NCBI GenBank assembly: GCA_025462885.1
Contig: JAOAPN010000002.1
Coordinates: 372,001 to 436,000, forward strand
Source: Acidobacteriaceae bacterium
GTDB lineage: Bacteria > Acidobacteriota > Terriglobia > Terriglobales > Acidobacteriaceae
DNA: 64,000 nt
Reading direction: 5' to 3'
The position numbers and the translations under genes were made by a program. Shown here piece after piece: positions 24,830 to 32,954 of the stretch. Each line of letters begins with the position of its first letter. Position 1 is the first letter of the stretch. Under the pieces are notes generated by a model. The model was not told where the DNA came from. It saw only the letters and a program-made list of their open reading frames with translations, and made no database searches.

Positions 24830-26370
24830 GTGTTCGGATTGTTGGCTCGGGCCAGTTTTTGAAGTGCTGCCTTGTATTGTTCCTTTTAGTGCTGCCGGGA
24901 TTCGGTGCGACGGCCGCGAAGAAGAAGCCGAAGGCCAAGCCTGCGGTGACGCAGAGCCGCGCGGGTTCGTCGGCCAAAACCAAGGGCGCGACCGCCGGTA
25001 AGGCCGGGGTGAAGTCGAAGAGTAAGCCCGGAGGCAGGAAGGCTCGTGTGCCTCGGACGCTGCGAACCATTCCGGTGAGTCCGGCGGTGCGCGAGAGTGC
25101 GGTGGATCGGGTGCAGGGGTACATGACGGCGAGTGCGACCTCTCCTTTTATTTATCCGGCGACGATGCGGCATTTCTTTCAGGCCCTGGCGGAACAACAG
25201 ACAGAACAGGGAGAACACGGCGGCGGCGGAGCCGGGACTTTTTTGAAGACGGTGCGGGTACTGCAGTATGGGGATTCGCATACGGCAGCCGATATCTTTA
25301 CCGGCGAGATGCGCGCCCGTCTGCAGCAGCAGTTCGGGGATGGCGGTTTGGGGTTTCAGTTTCCCGGGCATCCCTTTGCGGGGTATCACCTGGCGGGGTC
25401 GCTGCGGTCGCAGACGACGGGCTGGGTGACGGAGGGGAACCACTTCACGGCGCTGGGCGACGGCGATCTCGGCATGGGCGGGATCAGTATCTCGACCTCG
25501 CAGCCGGAGCAGGCAATTACGTTGCAGACCAGTTGTACGACGCTGCATCTGCACTTCCTGCAGCAGGCGGGTGGCGGGCGGCTGCAGTTCTCGGATAACG
25601 GGGTTGCGCTTTCGACGATCGAGACCGGGGCATTGACCGACGCGGCTGGCGGTGGTGCGGGCACGTTTGCGTATAGCTGCACGCCGGGGATGCATGATTT
25701 TGAGTTTCGGACGCTGGATCAGGCTCCGGTAAAGCTGTTGGGGATCGTGACGGAGCAGCCGGGTGTGACGTACGAGTGCATCGGGCTGAATGGAGCGGTG
25801 GCTCCGGTGATGTTGCGGTGGAACCAGACGCTGTTCGGCGAGTATCTGCGGCAGCGGGCTCCGCAGTTGATCGTGCTGGCGTATGGGACGAACGAGGCGG
25901 GCAGTTCGTCGGAGCATCTGGAGAGCTATCCCGAGGAGTTCGGCAGAATTGTGGATACGCTGCATCGGGTGGCGCCGGAGGCTTCGGTGCTGGTGATTGG
26001 GCCGGAGGATCGCGCGGTCTCGGCTGGCCGGGGGAGACGGGGCGGGTGGCATCCGTTCGTTGGGACAGACCGTATTATCACCATGCAGAAAGAGGCGTGC
26101 CGGACGCATGGCTGCACCTTCTGGGACACGCGGCGGCGCATGGGCGGGTTTGGGTCCATGCAGCAGTGGGTCGCGGCAGGGTGGGCGCAGCCGGATAGAA
26201 CGCATCTAACCGGAACAGGCTATCGTGCGCTGGCCGATGCACTGTATGCGGACCTGATGCACGCGTATAACGTCTATGAGCAGCACCCGGATACATCGAA
26301 GACATCGTCAGATACATCGAGGACATCAATAGAGGAGAGCAGGAATGGAAAAGCGCCCAGGAATCATTAA
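24826..26370 (+). CDS. SGNH/GDSL-family periplasmic protein, second copy, with basic linker
   Basis: A 514-residue paralogue of the gene just upstream. The signal peptide is at about 1-28. Next comes a ~50-residue low-complexity stretch dominated by Lys, Ala, Gly and Arg, like the linker in the transpeptidase at 3237. The catalytic blocks are YGDSHTAAD near 148, YGTNEAGSS near 350 and DRTHLTGTGY near 463. The C-terminal tail is Ser/Thr-rich. It is translationally coupled to both neighbours: an ATGA overlap upstream and a 26-bp overlap with the carrier-protein gene downstream. Two SGNH proteins with one MBOAT suggests a relay or two acceptors. Confidence 0.86.
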   Translation: MSVRIVGSGQFLKCCLVLFLLVLPGFGATAAKKKPKAKPAVTQSRAGSSAKTKGATAGKAGVKSKSKPGGRKARVPRTLRTIPVSPAVRESAVDRVQGYMTASATSPFIYPATMRHFFQALAEQQTEQGEHGGGGAGTFLKTVRVLQYGDSHTAADIFTGEMRARLQQQFGDGGLGFQFPGHPFAGYHLAGSLRSQTTGWVTEGNHFTALGDGDLGMGGISISTSQPEQAITLQTSCTTLHLHFLQQAGGGRLQFSDNGVALSTIETGALTDAAGGGAGTFAYSCTPGMHDFEFRTLDQAPVKLLGIVTEQPGVTYECIGLNGAVAPVMLRWNQTLFGEYLRQRAPQLIVLAYGTNEAGSSSEHLESYPEEFGRIVDTLHRVAPEASVLVIGPEDRAVSAGRGRRGGWHPFVGTDRIITMQKEACRTHGCTFWDTRRRMGGFGSMQQWVAAGWAQPDRTHLTGTGYRALADALYADLMHAYNVYEQHPDTSKTSSDTSRTSIEESRNGKAPRNH

Positions 26371-26581
26371 GGTTTTGCACAGCGTCGCGGACAGCGACCT
26401 TACCCCGGGGGATGATGAATCGTTATTCACGTCCGGGATGCTGGACTCGTTTGCATTGACGGACTTCGTCGTCGGGCTGGAAGAAGAGTTTTCAGTGAAG
26501 ATCCCGGACTCCGACATGACGGCACGGAAGTTCGACACGGTACGCAAGATCGAGGAGTACCTCGCGGGGAAGGGCGTTTAG
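26345..26581 (+). CDS. DltC-like acyl/peptidyl carrier protein
   Basis: A 78-residue carrier protein. The phosphopantetheine site is Ser35 in the motif GMLDSFALTDF, the LDSF form typical of DltC-like carriers rather than the DSL of fatty-acid ACP. The preceding DDESLFTSG and the following EEEFSVKIPDSDM match the carrier fold. A GAGGAG-type ribosome site precedes the ATG, inside the end of the SGNH gene. It is followed with no gap by the KASIII-like gene, so the two are probably made in fixed ratio and act together: the carrier would hold the acyl group for the KASIII-like enzyme and/or the MBOAT protein. Confidence 0.9.
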   Translation: MEKRPGIIKVLHSVADSDLTPGDDESLFTSGMLDSFALTDFVVGLEEEFSVKIPDSDMTARKFDTVRKIEEYLAGKGV

Positions 26582-27514
26582 ATGGCTTTTCTGCGGAGCT
26601 TCGGGGCGTATGTGCCGGAGCGGGTGGTGACGAACGCCGAGCTTGCGCCGCAGTTGGGTGTCGAGGGGGAGTGGATTGCAAGCGTGTCCGGAATTGAGGA
26701 ACGGCGCTACGCGGCTGCGGACGATACCGTCGCAACCCTCGGTCTTCGGGCGGCGCAGGATTGCCTGGAGCGAGCGGGGTTGACGGCATCGGAGCTGGGG
26801 ATGATTCTGGTTTCGAGCGGGTCGAGCGAACGTTTTTGTCCGGGGCCAGCTTGTTTGATTGCCGCGGGTCTGGGACTGACGATGACTCCGGCGATCGATA
26901 TTCCGATTGCGAGTGCAGGGTCGCTGGTGGCGATGGTACTGGCTTCTGGACTGGCCGCTACGGTGGGGCACATTCTCGTGATCGGCTCGGAGATTATGTC
27001 GCGGCGCGTGGCGTACACGCCGGAGGGCAAGGACACGGCGATCCTGTTCGGCGACGGGGCGGGAGCATGTATTGTGAGCCCCGATACGGGCTTCGCGAGG
27101 ATCGCGGATACCTGCATCTTTACGGATGGAGCGATGGCTGAGGCGCTCTCGATTCAGAACGAGCTGATCCGGATGGATGGCCCGGCGATTATTCGGCATG
27201 TGTCGCGCAAGTTGCCGGATGCGATCAAGACCCTATTGAAGAGGAATGACATTTCGGCGAAGGGAGTCGGGACGTATCTTCTGCACCAGGCAAATCTGAA
27301 TTTGATATCGCGCGTGGCGAAGTCACTGGATGCTCCGATTGATCGCTTCTATGCGAACATTCAGCGATATGGGAATACTTCTTCGGCGTCGATGTTGGTT
27401 GCTGCTTCGGAGTGGCGGGAGCGCAATGCGGGTGCGGTGGTTGAACCGATTGTTCTGGGGGCGTTTGGGGTGGGATTGAACTGGGGGGCAGTGCTGGCGC
27501 TTCCGTTGGGATAG
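26582..27514 (+). CDS. KASIII-like acyl-carrier-protein synthase/acyltransferase with catalytic Cys replaced by Ser
   Basis: A 310-residue thiolase-fold protein of the FabH (beta-ketoacyl-ACP synthase III) family. Aligning from memory with E. coli FabH, the catalytic Cys112 position is Ser111 here (context PIASAGSLVAM instead of ACAGF). The His (His235, in LLHQANLN) and Asn (Asn265, in YGNTSSAS) are kept. A Ser-type KASIII, DpsC of daunorubicin synthesis, is known to work as an acyl-loading enzyme, and CerJ shows that the family can acylate hydroxyls. Being last in the MBOAT-SGNH-carrier operon, it is more likely to load or transfer an acyl group than to start fatty-acid synthesis. A strong terminator follows. 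Confidence 0.88.
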   Translation: MAFLRSFGAYVPERVVTNAELAPQLGVEGEWIASVSGIEERRYAAADDTVATLGLRAAQDCLERAGLTASELGMILVSSGSSERFCPGPACLIAAGLGLTMTPAIDIPIASAGSLVAMVLASGLAATVGHILVIGSEIMSRRVAYTPEGKDTAILFGDGAGACIVSPDTGFARIADTCIFTDGAMAEALSIQNELIRMDGPAIIRHVSRKLPDAIKTLLKRNDISAKGVGTYLLHQANLNLISRVAKSLDAPIDRFYANIQRYGNTSSASMLVAASEWRERNAGAVVEPIVLGAFGVGLNWGAVLALPLG

Positions 27515-27557
27515 CTCTGTTCGTCGCTGTCTAAGATTTTGTTACTGGAGTTCAAGT

Positions 27558-27596
27558 CCTCCCTTTCGGTTTGAGCCGAAAGGGAGGTTCTTTTTG
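27558..27596 (+). terminator. Rho-independent terminator of the MBOAT operon
   Basis: A perfect 12-bp stem, CCTCCCTTTCGG with its complement, six-base loop, followed by TTCTTTTT. It lies 44 bp past the KASIII-like stop and marks the end of the operon. Confidence 0.95.
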
Positions 27597-27610
27597 TCGC
27601 TTCTTGTGAG

Positions 27611-27743
27611 CTGGTCCGCTTCCATGGGCGAAATGCGGGGGTCCTGACGGGTACCGATGTGCTGACTGGTCCGCTACTAGTACAAAATACAGGGGTCCTT
27701 CACTTCGTTCAGGATGACGACGTAAAACGTTCAGGATGACGAC
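27611..27743. repeat. Degenerate tandem extragenic repeats
   Basis: Two ~55-bp degenerate units begin with CTGGTCCGCT (27611 and 27666), each with GGGGTCCT about 27 bases later. They run into two exact copies of CGTTCAGGATGACGAC at 27706-27721 and 27728-27743, a 22-bp period. No gene is present. The second unit has the look of an interspersed extragenic repeat; other copies would have to be found outside this window. Confidence 0.6.
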
Positions 27744-27746
27744 TCC

Positions 27747-28985
27747 TCAGTCGGCGGCGATCTCCTCCATTTCGTTGCTTTGTGTGAGGGCGCGGCCGCC
27801 GGCGCCGACCCAGGTTTTGGTCCAGTTGCGGGAGACGACGCGGAGCAGCAGGAGAATCACCAGGGCGAGTGCTGCGTAGACGATGAAGCCTGCGCGGTAG
27901 GAGCCGGTGTGCTGTTTGGATTGGCCCAGGAGGTTCGGCAGGATGAAGCCACCGAGTGCGCCGATCTCGCCGATCATGCCGCCCGCAACTGCTGTGGTAA
28001 CGGGCCAGCGGAGTGGGACGAGCTGGAAGGTCGCGCCGTTGCCAGCGCCGAGAGCGGCGAAGCAGAGCATGAAGAGCAGCGTGGTGGCGAGCAGCGGGGG
28101 CGTGGTCATCAGGCCGAAGAGTCCGGCGATGGCGACCAGAAAGACGACCGACAGGGTGGTGATGCCGCCGATGCGGTCGGCGAGGTAGCCGCCGACTACG
28201 CGGGTTGCGCTTCCGGTAAGGGTGGCGAGGACGGTGAGTTCTCCGGCCTGGATCTTGGTGACGTGGAACTGGGCGTAGAAGAACGAGGGAAGGAACGTAG
28301 CGAGACCGATGAAGCCGCCGAAGGTGATGACGTAGACGAAGTTGAAGTACCAGCCATCTTTTTCGAAGAGGCAGCTCAGGTGTTGGCGCAGGGTCTGGTG
28401 CTCGATGTCCGGCGGCTCCTTGGCGAAGACGATCATGACAATGAGTGGGAGGAGCATCATCGCGGCCGCGAAGCCGTATACGTGCTGCCAGCCGAAGTGC
28501 GTGGCCAGGCGTGGCGCGAAGAGCGAGGCCAGAGCGGTGCCGCTGTTGCCTGCCCCTGCGATTCCCATGGCGAGGCCTTTGTACTTCTGCGGGAACCAGC
28601 CGGAGCCAAGGGACAAGGCCACGCCGAAGCTGGCTCCGGCGATGCCGAGGAGGACGCCCATGGCGAGGACGTTCTGAAAGGTGTGAACGAAGAAGTAGCC
28701 GTAGAGCAGGGCGATGACGATGGCCGACATCTCGACGATCGCGGCGTTCTTGCGGCCGATGTACTGCGACAGCACGCCGAGCGGGAAGCGCATGAACGCC
28801 CCGGCAAGCGTGGGGACGGAGACCATGAGGCCGATCTGCGCGGGACTGAGGTGGAAGGCGTCGGAGATGAATGGACCCATCGCACCGTTGAGCACCCAGA
28901 CGGCGAAGCTGAAGTCGAAGTAGAGGAAGGCGGCGAGTAGCGTGGGCGGGTGGCCCGACTTCATGAAGAGTTTGTAGTTTGCCAT
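27747..28985 (-). CDS. NarK/NasA-type nitrate/nitrite MFS transporter
   Basis: A 412-residue major facilitator protein with 12 predicted spans. The nitrate-porter signature region is visible as GIAGASFGVALSLGSGWF and GIAGAGNSGTALASLFAP; the Gly-rich helices and the motif-A-like SQYIGRKN loop are typical. It imports nitrate and/or exports nitrite across the inner membrane. The chosen ATG (28985) opens the first conserved segment. It is the last gene of the minus-strand nitrate island, 77 bp after the nitrate reductase stop. The gap contains no evident terminator, so co-transcription is likely. Confidence 0.9.
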   Translation of the reverse strand: MANYKLFMKSGHPPTLLAAFLYFDFSFAVWVLNGAMGPFISDAFHLSPAQIGLMVSVPTLAGAFMRFPLGVLSQYIGRKNAAIVEMSAIVIALLYGYFFVHTFQNVLAMGVLLGIAGASFGVALSLGSGWFPQKYKGLAMGIAGAGNSGTALASLFAPRLATHFGWQHVYGFAAAMMLLPLIVMIVFAKEPPDIEHQTLRQHLSCLFEKDGWYFNFVYVITFGGFIGLATFLPSFFYAQFHVTKIQAGELTVLATLTGSATRVVGGYLADRIGGITTLSVVFLVAIAGLFGLMTTPPLLATTLLFMLCFAALGAGNGATFQLVPLRWPVTTAVAGGMIGEIGALGGFILPNLLGQSKQHTGSYRAGFIVYAALALVILLLLRVVSRNWTKTWVGAGGRALTQSNEMEEIAAD

Positions 28986-29062
28986 GGAGGTATCCCCAGT
29001 CTGATTTTTTTGAGTTGCGGTGATGCGCTGCGCGGGAACGTCAGGGTTCGCGGATGCAGGTG

Positions 29063-31300
29063 CTACAGGGCCTGGTTTGCGGCTGGGTCTCCGACGGCAT
29101 GGGCGGAGGATCTTTTGGCGTGGGCGGTGAGGAAGAACTTCTCGACTCGAACGGCGCACTGCTTGAAGTTGGGTTCGCGGGAGATCGGATCGAAGTCTCC
29201 GAAGGTCACGCGGTTGGAGTTGGTCTCGGGAAAGTGGAAGGGCATAAAGACCTGGCCGGGAGCGACGATGCCGGTGATGCGCAGCTCAAGGTTCTTTACG
29301 CTGCCGCGGCGGGAGGCCACGGTGACGCGGTCGTGAGGACGGAGTTCGAGCGCGGCGGCATCGACGGGATTCATCTCCAGCCACGCATTGGGAACCATGG
29401 ATTCGAGCATGGCGACCTGGCTGGTCTTGGTGCGGGTGTGCCAGTGTTCGACGGTGCGGCCGGTGTTGAGAATGAGGGAGAACTCTTCGTTGGGCTGCTC
29501 GGAGAAGGGCAGGCAGGGGACGGTGGTGAGGCGTGCTTTTCCGTCGCTGTGGGCGAAGACTCCGTCGCGGTAGAGGCTGGTGCCGCCCCATTGGACGCCG
29601 CCCTGGTCTTCGATCTGCTGCCAGGTGTAGGGGCTGTAGTCGCACATGCGTCCGGCGGAGACGCGCTGCCACTCCTGGAAAGCATCGTGGGTGGTGTGCC
29701 AGCCGGGGTAGAGCTCGTCTTTGACGCCGAGACGAGCTGCGATGTCGAGGAAGATATCGAAGTCGGGGCGGGCCTCACCGGGTGGGGTGACGATGGCGTT
29801 GACCTTGCTGATGCGCCGCTCGGAGTTGGTGTAGGTGCCTTCCTTCTCGCCCCAGATGGCGGCGGGAAGAACGAGGTGCGCGAACTCGCTGGTCGAGGTG
29901 GGGTGGAAGCCGTCCTGCACGACCAGGAACTCGACCGAGCGGAGAGCTTGTTCGAGCACCGAGTAGTTGGGAAAGGAGACAGCGGGGTTGGTGGCGATGA
30001 ACCAGAGCGCCTTGATCTTGCCGGAGACGGCGGCTTCGATGATGTCCGGGTAGGCCAGGCCGCGGGCGCTGGGGATGCGGCCGGCGTCGATCTTCCAAAG
30101 GCCGGCGAGTTCGGCGCGGTCTTCGGCGTTGTCGAACTTGCGATAGCCGGGCAGGCTGGAGGTGAAGCCGCTCTCGCGCGTGCCCATAGCGTTGCATTGG
30201 CCGGTGATGGAGAAGGGCGCCGCGCCGGTGCGACCGAGGTTGCCGGTGATAAGAGCGAGATTGTTGATGGCGGTGACCGTGACAGCACCTTGCGTGGAGT
30301 GGTTCACTCCCATGGTCCAGCCGATGAAGCCGGCCTTTGCGTTGCCGTAGAGAAGCGCTGTACGGAGGATCGATTCTTCTGAGAGGCCAGTGACGGCGGC
30401 GACGTGTTCGGGTGTGAAGGCTTTCACGAACGCGGCGAAGTCCTCGAAGCCAGTGGTGTGGCGGTCGATGTAGTCGCGGTCGATGAGCCCTTCGCGGATG
30501 AGGATGTGGGCGATGCCGTTGATGAGAGCGATGTCGCTGCGCGGTTTGACGGGGAGATGGAGGTCGGCCATCATGGCGGTCTTGGTGACGCGCGGATCGA
30601 CGACGATCAGGGTGCGGGCCTGGCCGAGGGTGCTCTGTTTTTCGAGCCGATGGCAGAGGATGGGATGGTTGTCGGCGATGTTCGCGCCGATGAGGATGAC
30701 GACATCGGCGTGCTCCATGTCGGCGTAGGAGCCGGGAGGGCCGTCGCTGCCGAAGGAGAGTTTATAACCCGCGACGGCGCTGGCCATGCAGAGTGTGGTG
30801 TTGCCGTCGTGGTTGCGGGAGCCGAAGCCGAGCTGGACCAGTTTGCCGAGGGTGTAGAACTCTTCGGTGAGGAGTTGGCCGGTACCTACGACACCCAGCG
30901 CGTCCTTCCCGTAGCGCTGCTGGACGGAGGTGAAGTTTTCGACGAGGGCGTTGAGAGCTTCGTCCCAGGAGACCGGAACGAGTTTGCCGTTTTTGCGGAG
31001 GAGCGGTTGTTTGGCGCGGCCGGGAGCTTCGAGAATGTGGTGCTCGCTGAGGCCCTTGGGGCAGAGCTTGCCGAGGTTGACGGGGTGATCGGGGTTGCCA
31101 CGGACGGCGACGGCCTTGCCATCCTTGACGCCGACGAGCATGCCGCACCCGACGGAGCAGTAGCCGCAGGTGGTCTTGATCCAGGTGTCGGCGACACGGG
31201 AGGCGGCGACGTTGCCGAAGCGAGGATCCTGCTGGTAGGTGTAGTCGGCCTGGCGGGTGTCGATGCCCAATGCTCGGCGAATTTTAGTGAATAACGTCAT
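29063..31300 (-). CDS. nasA: Assimilatory-type molybdopterin nitrate reductase, catalytic subunit
   Basis: A 745-residue molybdopterin oxidoreductase. The N-terminal 4Fe-4S site is CX2CX3CX27C (Cys45, Cys48, Cys52, Cys80), and MGD-binding segments of the NasA/NarB/NapA branch follow. There is no twin-arginine signal, so it acts in the cytoplasm, as expected for assimilatory NasA/NarB. A C-terminal MopB_CT region is complete; the extra NasA [2Fe-2S] tail is absent. It reduces nitrate to nitrite for the NirA-type enzyme in the same operon. The ATG overlaps the stop of the Fe-S/membrane fusion gene by four bases. That coupling suggests the fusion protein is its electron donor. Confidence 0.9.
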   Translation of the reverse strand: MTLFTKIRRALGIDTRQADYTYQQDPRFGNVAASRVADTWIKTTCGYCSVGCGMLVGVKDGKAVAVRGNPDHPVNLGKLCPKGLSEHHILEAPGRAKQPLLRKNGKLVPVSWDEALNALVENFTSVQQRYGKDALGVVGTGQLLTEEFYTLGKLVQLGFGSRNHDGNTTLCMASAVAGYKLSFGSDGPPGSYADMEHADVVILIGANIADNHPILCHRLEKQSTLGQARTLIVVDPRVTKTAMMADLHLPVKPRSDIALINGIAHILIREGLIDRDYIDRHTTGFEDFAAFVKAFTPEHVAAVTGLSEESILRTALLYGNAKAGFIGWTMGVNHSTQGAVTVTAINNLALITGNLGRTGAAPFSITGQCNAMGTRESGFTSSLPGYRKFDNAEDRAELAGLWKIDAGRIPSARGLAYPDIIEAAVSGKIKALWFIATNPAVSFPNYSVLEQALRSVEFLVVQDGFHPTSTSEFAHLVLPAAIWGEKEGTYTNSERRISKVNAIVTPPGEARPDFDIFLDIAARLGVKDELYPGWHTTHDAFQEWQRVSAGRMCDYSPYTWQQIEDQGGVQWGGTSLYRDGVFAHSDGKARLTTVPCLPFSEQPNEEFSLILNTGRTVEHWHTRTKTSQVAMLESMVPNAWLEMNPVDAAALELRPHDRVTVASRRGSVKNLELRITGIVAPGQVFMPFHFPETNSNRVTFGDFDPISREPNFKQCAVRVEKFFLTAHAKRSSAHAVGDPAANQAL

Positions 31301-32910
31301 ACGTGGCTGCCTCCGCGCGTGAAGGTGAGAGCCATGTTGAGCGGTACGACGGAGACGAAGAAGAGGTAGCGGGAGAGGAGAACTCCGGCGACAGCAGCAG
31401 CGCAGGCGAGCGGCAGGTTGCCGATCACGGTGAGGACCGTAGCCGCAGCGACCAGCCCGAAGGTGGCGATGAGCGCGGCACGAAGATCGGGAAGGTTCAA
31501 CAGGGTAGCCGAGGCGCGGTGCTCAAACGATACGGAACGATTGAGGCGGACGAGCTTTGCCGTCTGGTTGGCGAGCCAGAGGAACGCTACGCAAGCCACG
31601 GGCCAGATGGGATAAGGCGATGCAGCGAAGTAGGGCAGCGTGCCGAGGGCGGAGGGGAGGGTAACTCCAATGAGGGCCATGCTGAGGATGAAGTCGATGG
31701 GGGTGTGGGCCATGTTCCAGGCGGGGCGCGCGGGGACGAGGTAGATGTACGCGCTGGCGAGGATTCCGCCTACGCCCAGCAGTGCGGCGAGCGGCCCGAG
31801 GATCTGCAGGATGCCGGAGTGAGCGACGAAGGATTGCAGCGGCTGAAGGGCTTGTGCGTGAAGCTGGATGAGTGTCGCTGACGAGAGCGCGGTGAGGATT
31901 GTTCCCGCAGTGAACGCGGCGAGCACCAGGAAGAACAGGCTGAAGAGCAGAACTTCGCGGCTGAGCCAGGAGCGACGCCACATCTTGAGCGCGCGCCATG
32001 CGTAGGCCGGACGGCCGAGATGGAAGACGGACACGTTGAGGCTGATGACGGTGATGATGAGAAGGGTGGTGAGCAGGGATGCGGTCGCGCGGCCGAAGAG
32101 CAGCAGAACGATCAACGCGCCGGTGACGGCTTGCATCAGCGTAGTCATAAAGACAAGCGAGAGGTGGGAGTGTTCGGGCCGGATGCTACCGGTATCGACG
32201 CGTTCCAGCTTCGCGGCGGCATTGGCAGCGGGCACGGTGATGCGGGTGGTGGAGATGGTGAGCCCGGCGGCGGGCATTCCGGGCGAGTCGGCGAGGGCGT
32301 AGTCGGAGCGCCACTCCAGCATGTTGACGATCTCGATCTCGATGGCGGCCTCGGGACAGGCGTTGACGCAGGCTGGTTCGAGGCCATCGGTCAGACGGTC
32401 GTGGCACATATCGCACTTGCCCACGACGCCGCGCTCGGGGTTGAACTGCGGGACCGAGTAGGGGCAGTTCCAGACGCAGTACTGGCAGCCGATGCAGGCA
32501 TCGGCGGAGTGCAGGACGATGCCGGTGATGGGGTCCTTGGTGTAGGCGTCGACGGGACAGCCTTTGATGCACTCGGCGTCCAGGCAGTGGTTGCAGCCCA
32601 TGGAGAGGTAGTAACGTTGGGTGTCGGGGTAGGTGCCGCCTTCGATCTCGCCAATGCGTCTCCAGCGGATGTCGGCGGGGTTGCCGTTCTGCTCGTTGCA
32701 GGCGATCTCGCAGGAGCGGCAGCCGATGCACTTGGTCATATCGAAGTGAAAGCGGTACTGCTCGCCGGGACCGAGTTGACGGTTCGGGACGAGAGTGGCG
32801 ACTACGGTAGCGGGTTCGGCTGCGAGCGATCCCGATTCCGATTCCAGTGTCATGCGCACGAGGGCGTCGTCGCTTCCAGAGAGTGCTCGATCGTGAAGTG
32901 GCAGGGACAC
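31297..32910 (-). CDS. Fusion of a four-cluster ferredoxin (DmsB/NrfC) and a DmsC-like membrane anchor
   Basis: A 537-residue fusion. The first ~215 residues are a DmsB/NrfC-type ferredoxin with several CxxCxxxC groups (CIGCRSCEIAC, CNHCLDAECIKGC, CIGCQYCVWNC, CDMCHDRL), normally carrying four 4Fe-4S clusters. From about 240 on it has eight or so membrane spans like DmsC, the quinol-oxidising anchor. The start is GTG at 32910, chosen because CAGGAG precedes it; earlier frame overlaps the flavoprotein gene. It overlaps the nitrate reductase gene. I infer that it carries electrons from quinol to the cytoplasmic nitrate reductase, or the reverse for redox balance. DmsBC fusions are uncommon in assimilatory clusters. 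Confidence 0.85.
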   Translation of the reverse strand: MSLPLHDRALSGSDDALVRMTLESESGSLAAEPATVVATLVPNRQLGPGEQYRFHFDMTKCIGCRSCEIACNEQNGNPADIRWRRIGEIEGGTYPDTQRYYLSMGCNHCLDAECIKGCPVDAYTKDPITGIVLHSADACIGCQYCVWNCPYSVPQFNPERGVVGKCDMCHDRLTDGLEPACVNACPEAAIEIEIVNMLEWRSDYALADSPGMPAAGLTISTTRITVPAANAAAKLERVDTGSIRPEHSHLSLVFMTTLMQAVTGALIVLLLFGRATASLLTTLLIITVISLNVSVFHLGRPAYAWRALKMWRRSWLSREVLLFSLFFLVLAAFTAGTILTALSSATLIQLHAQALQPLQSFVAHSGILQILGPLAALLGVGGILASAYIYLVPARPAWNMAHTPIDFILSMALIGVTLPSALGTLPYFAASPYPIWPVACVAFLWLANQTAKLVRLNRSVSFEHRASATLLNLPDLRAALIATFGLVAAATVLTVIGNLPLACAAAVAGVLLSRYLFFVSVVPLNMALTFTRGGSHV

Positions 32911-32954
32911 TGGACTCTCCTGAATTGCTGTTGTGGAGCGTGAGTGCGTTGCGG

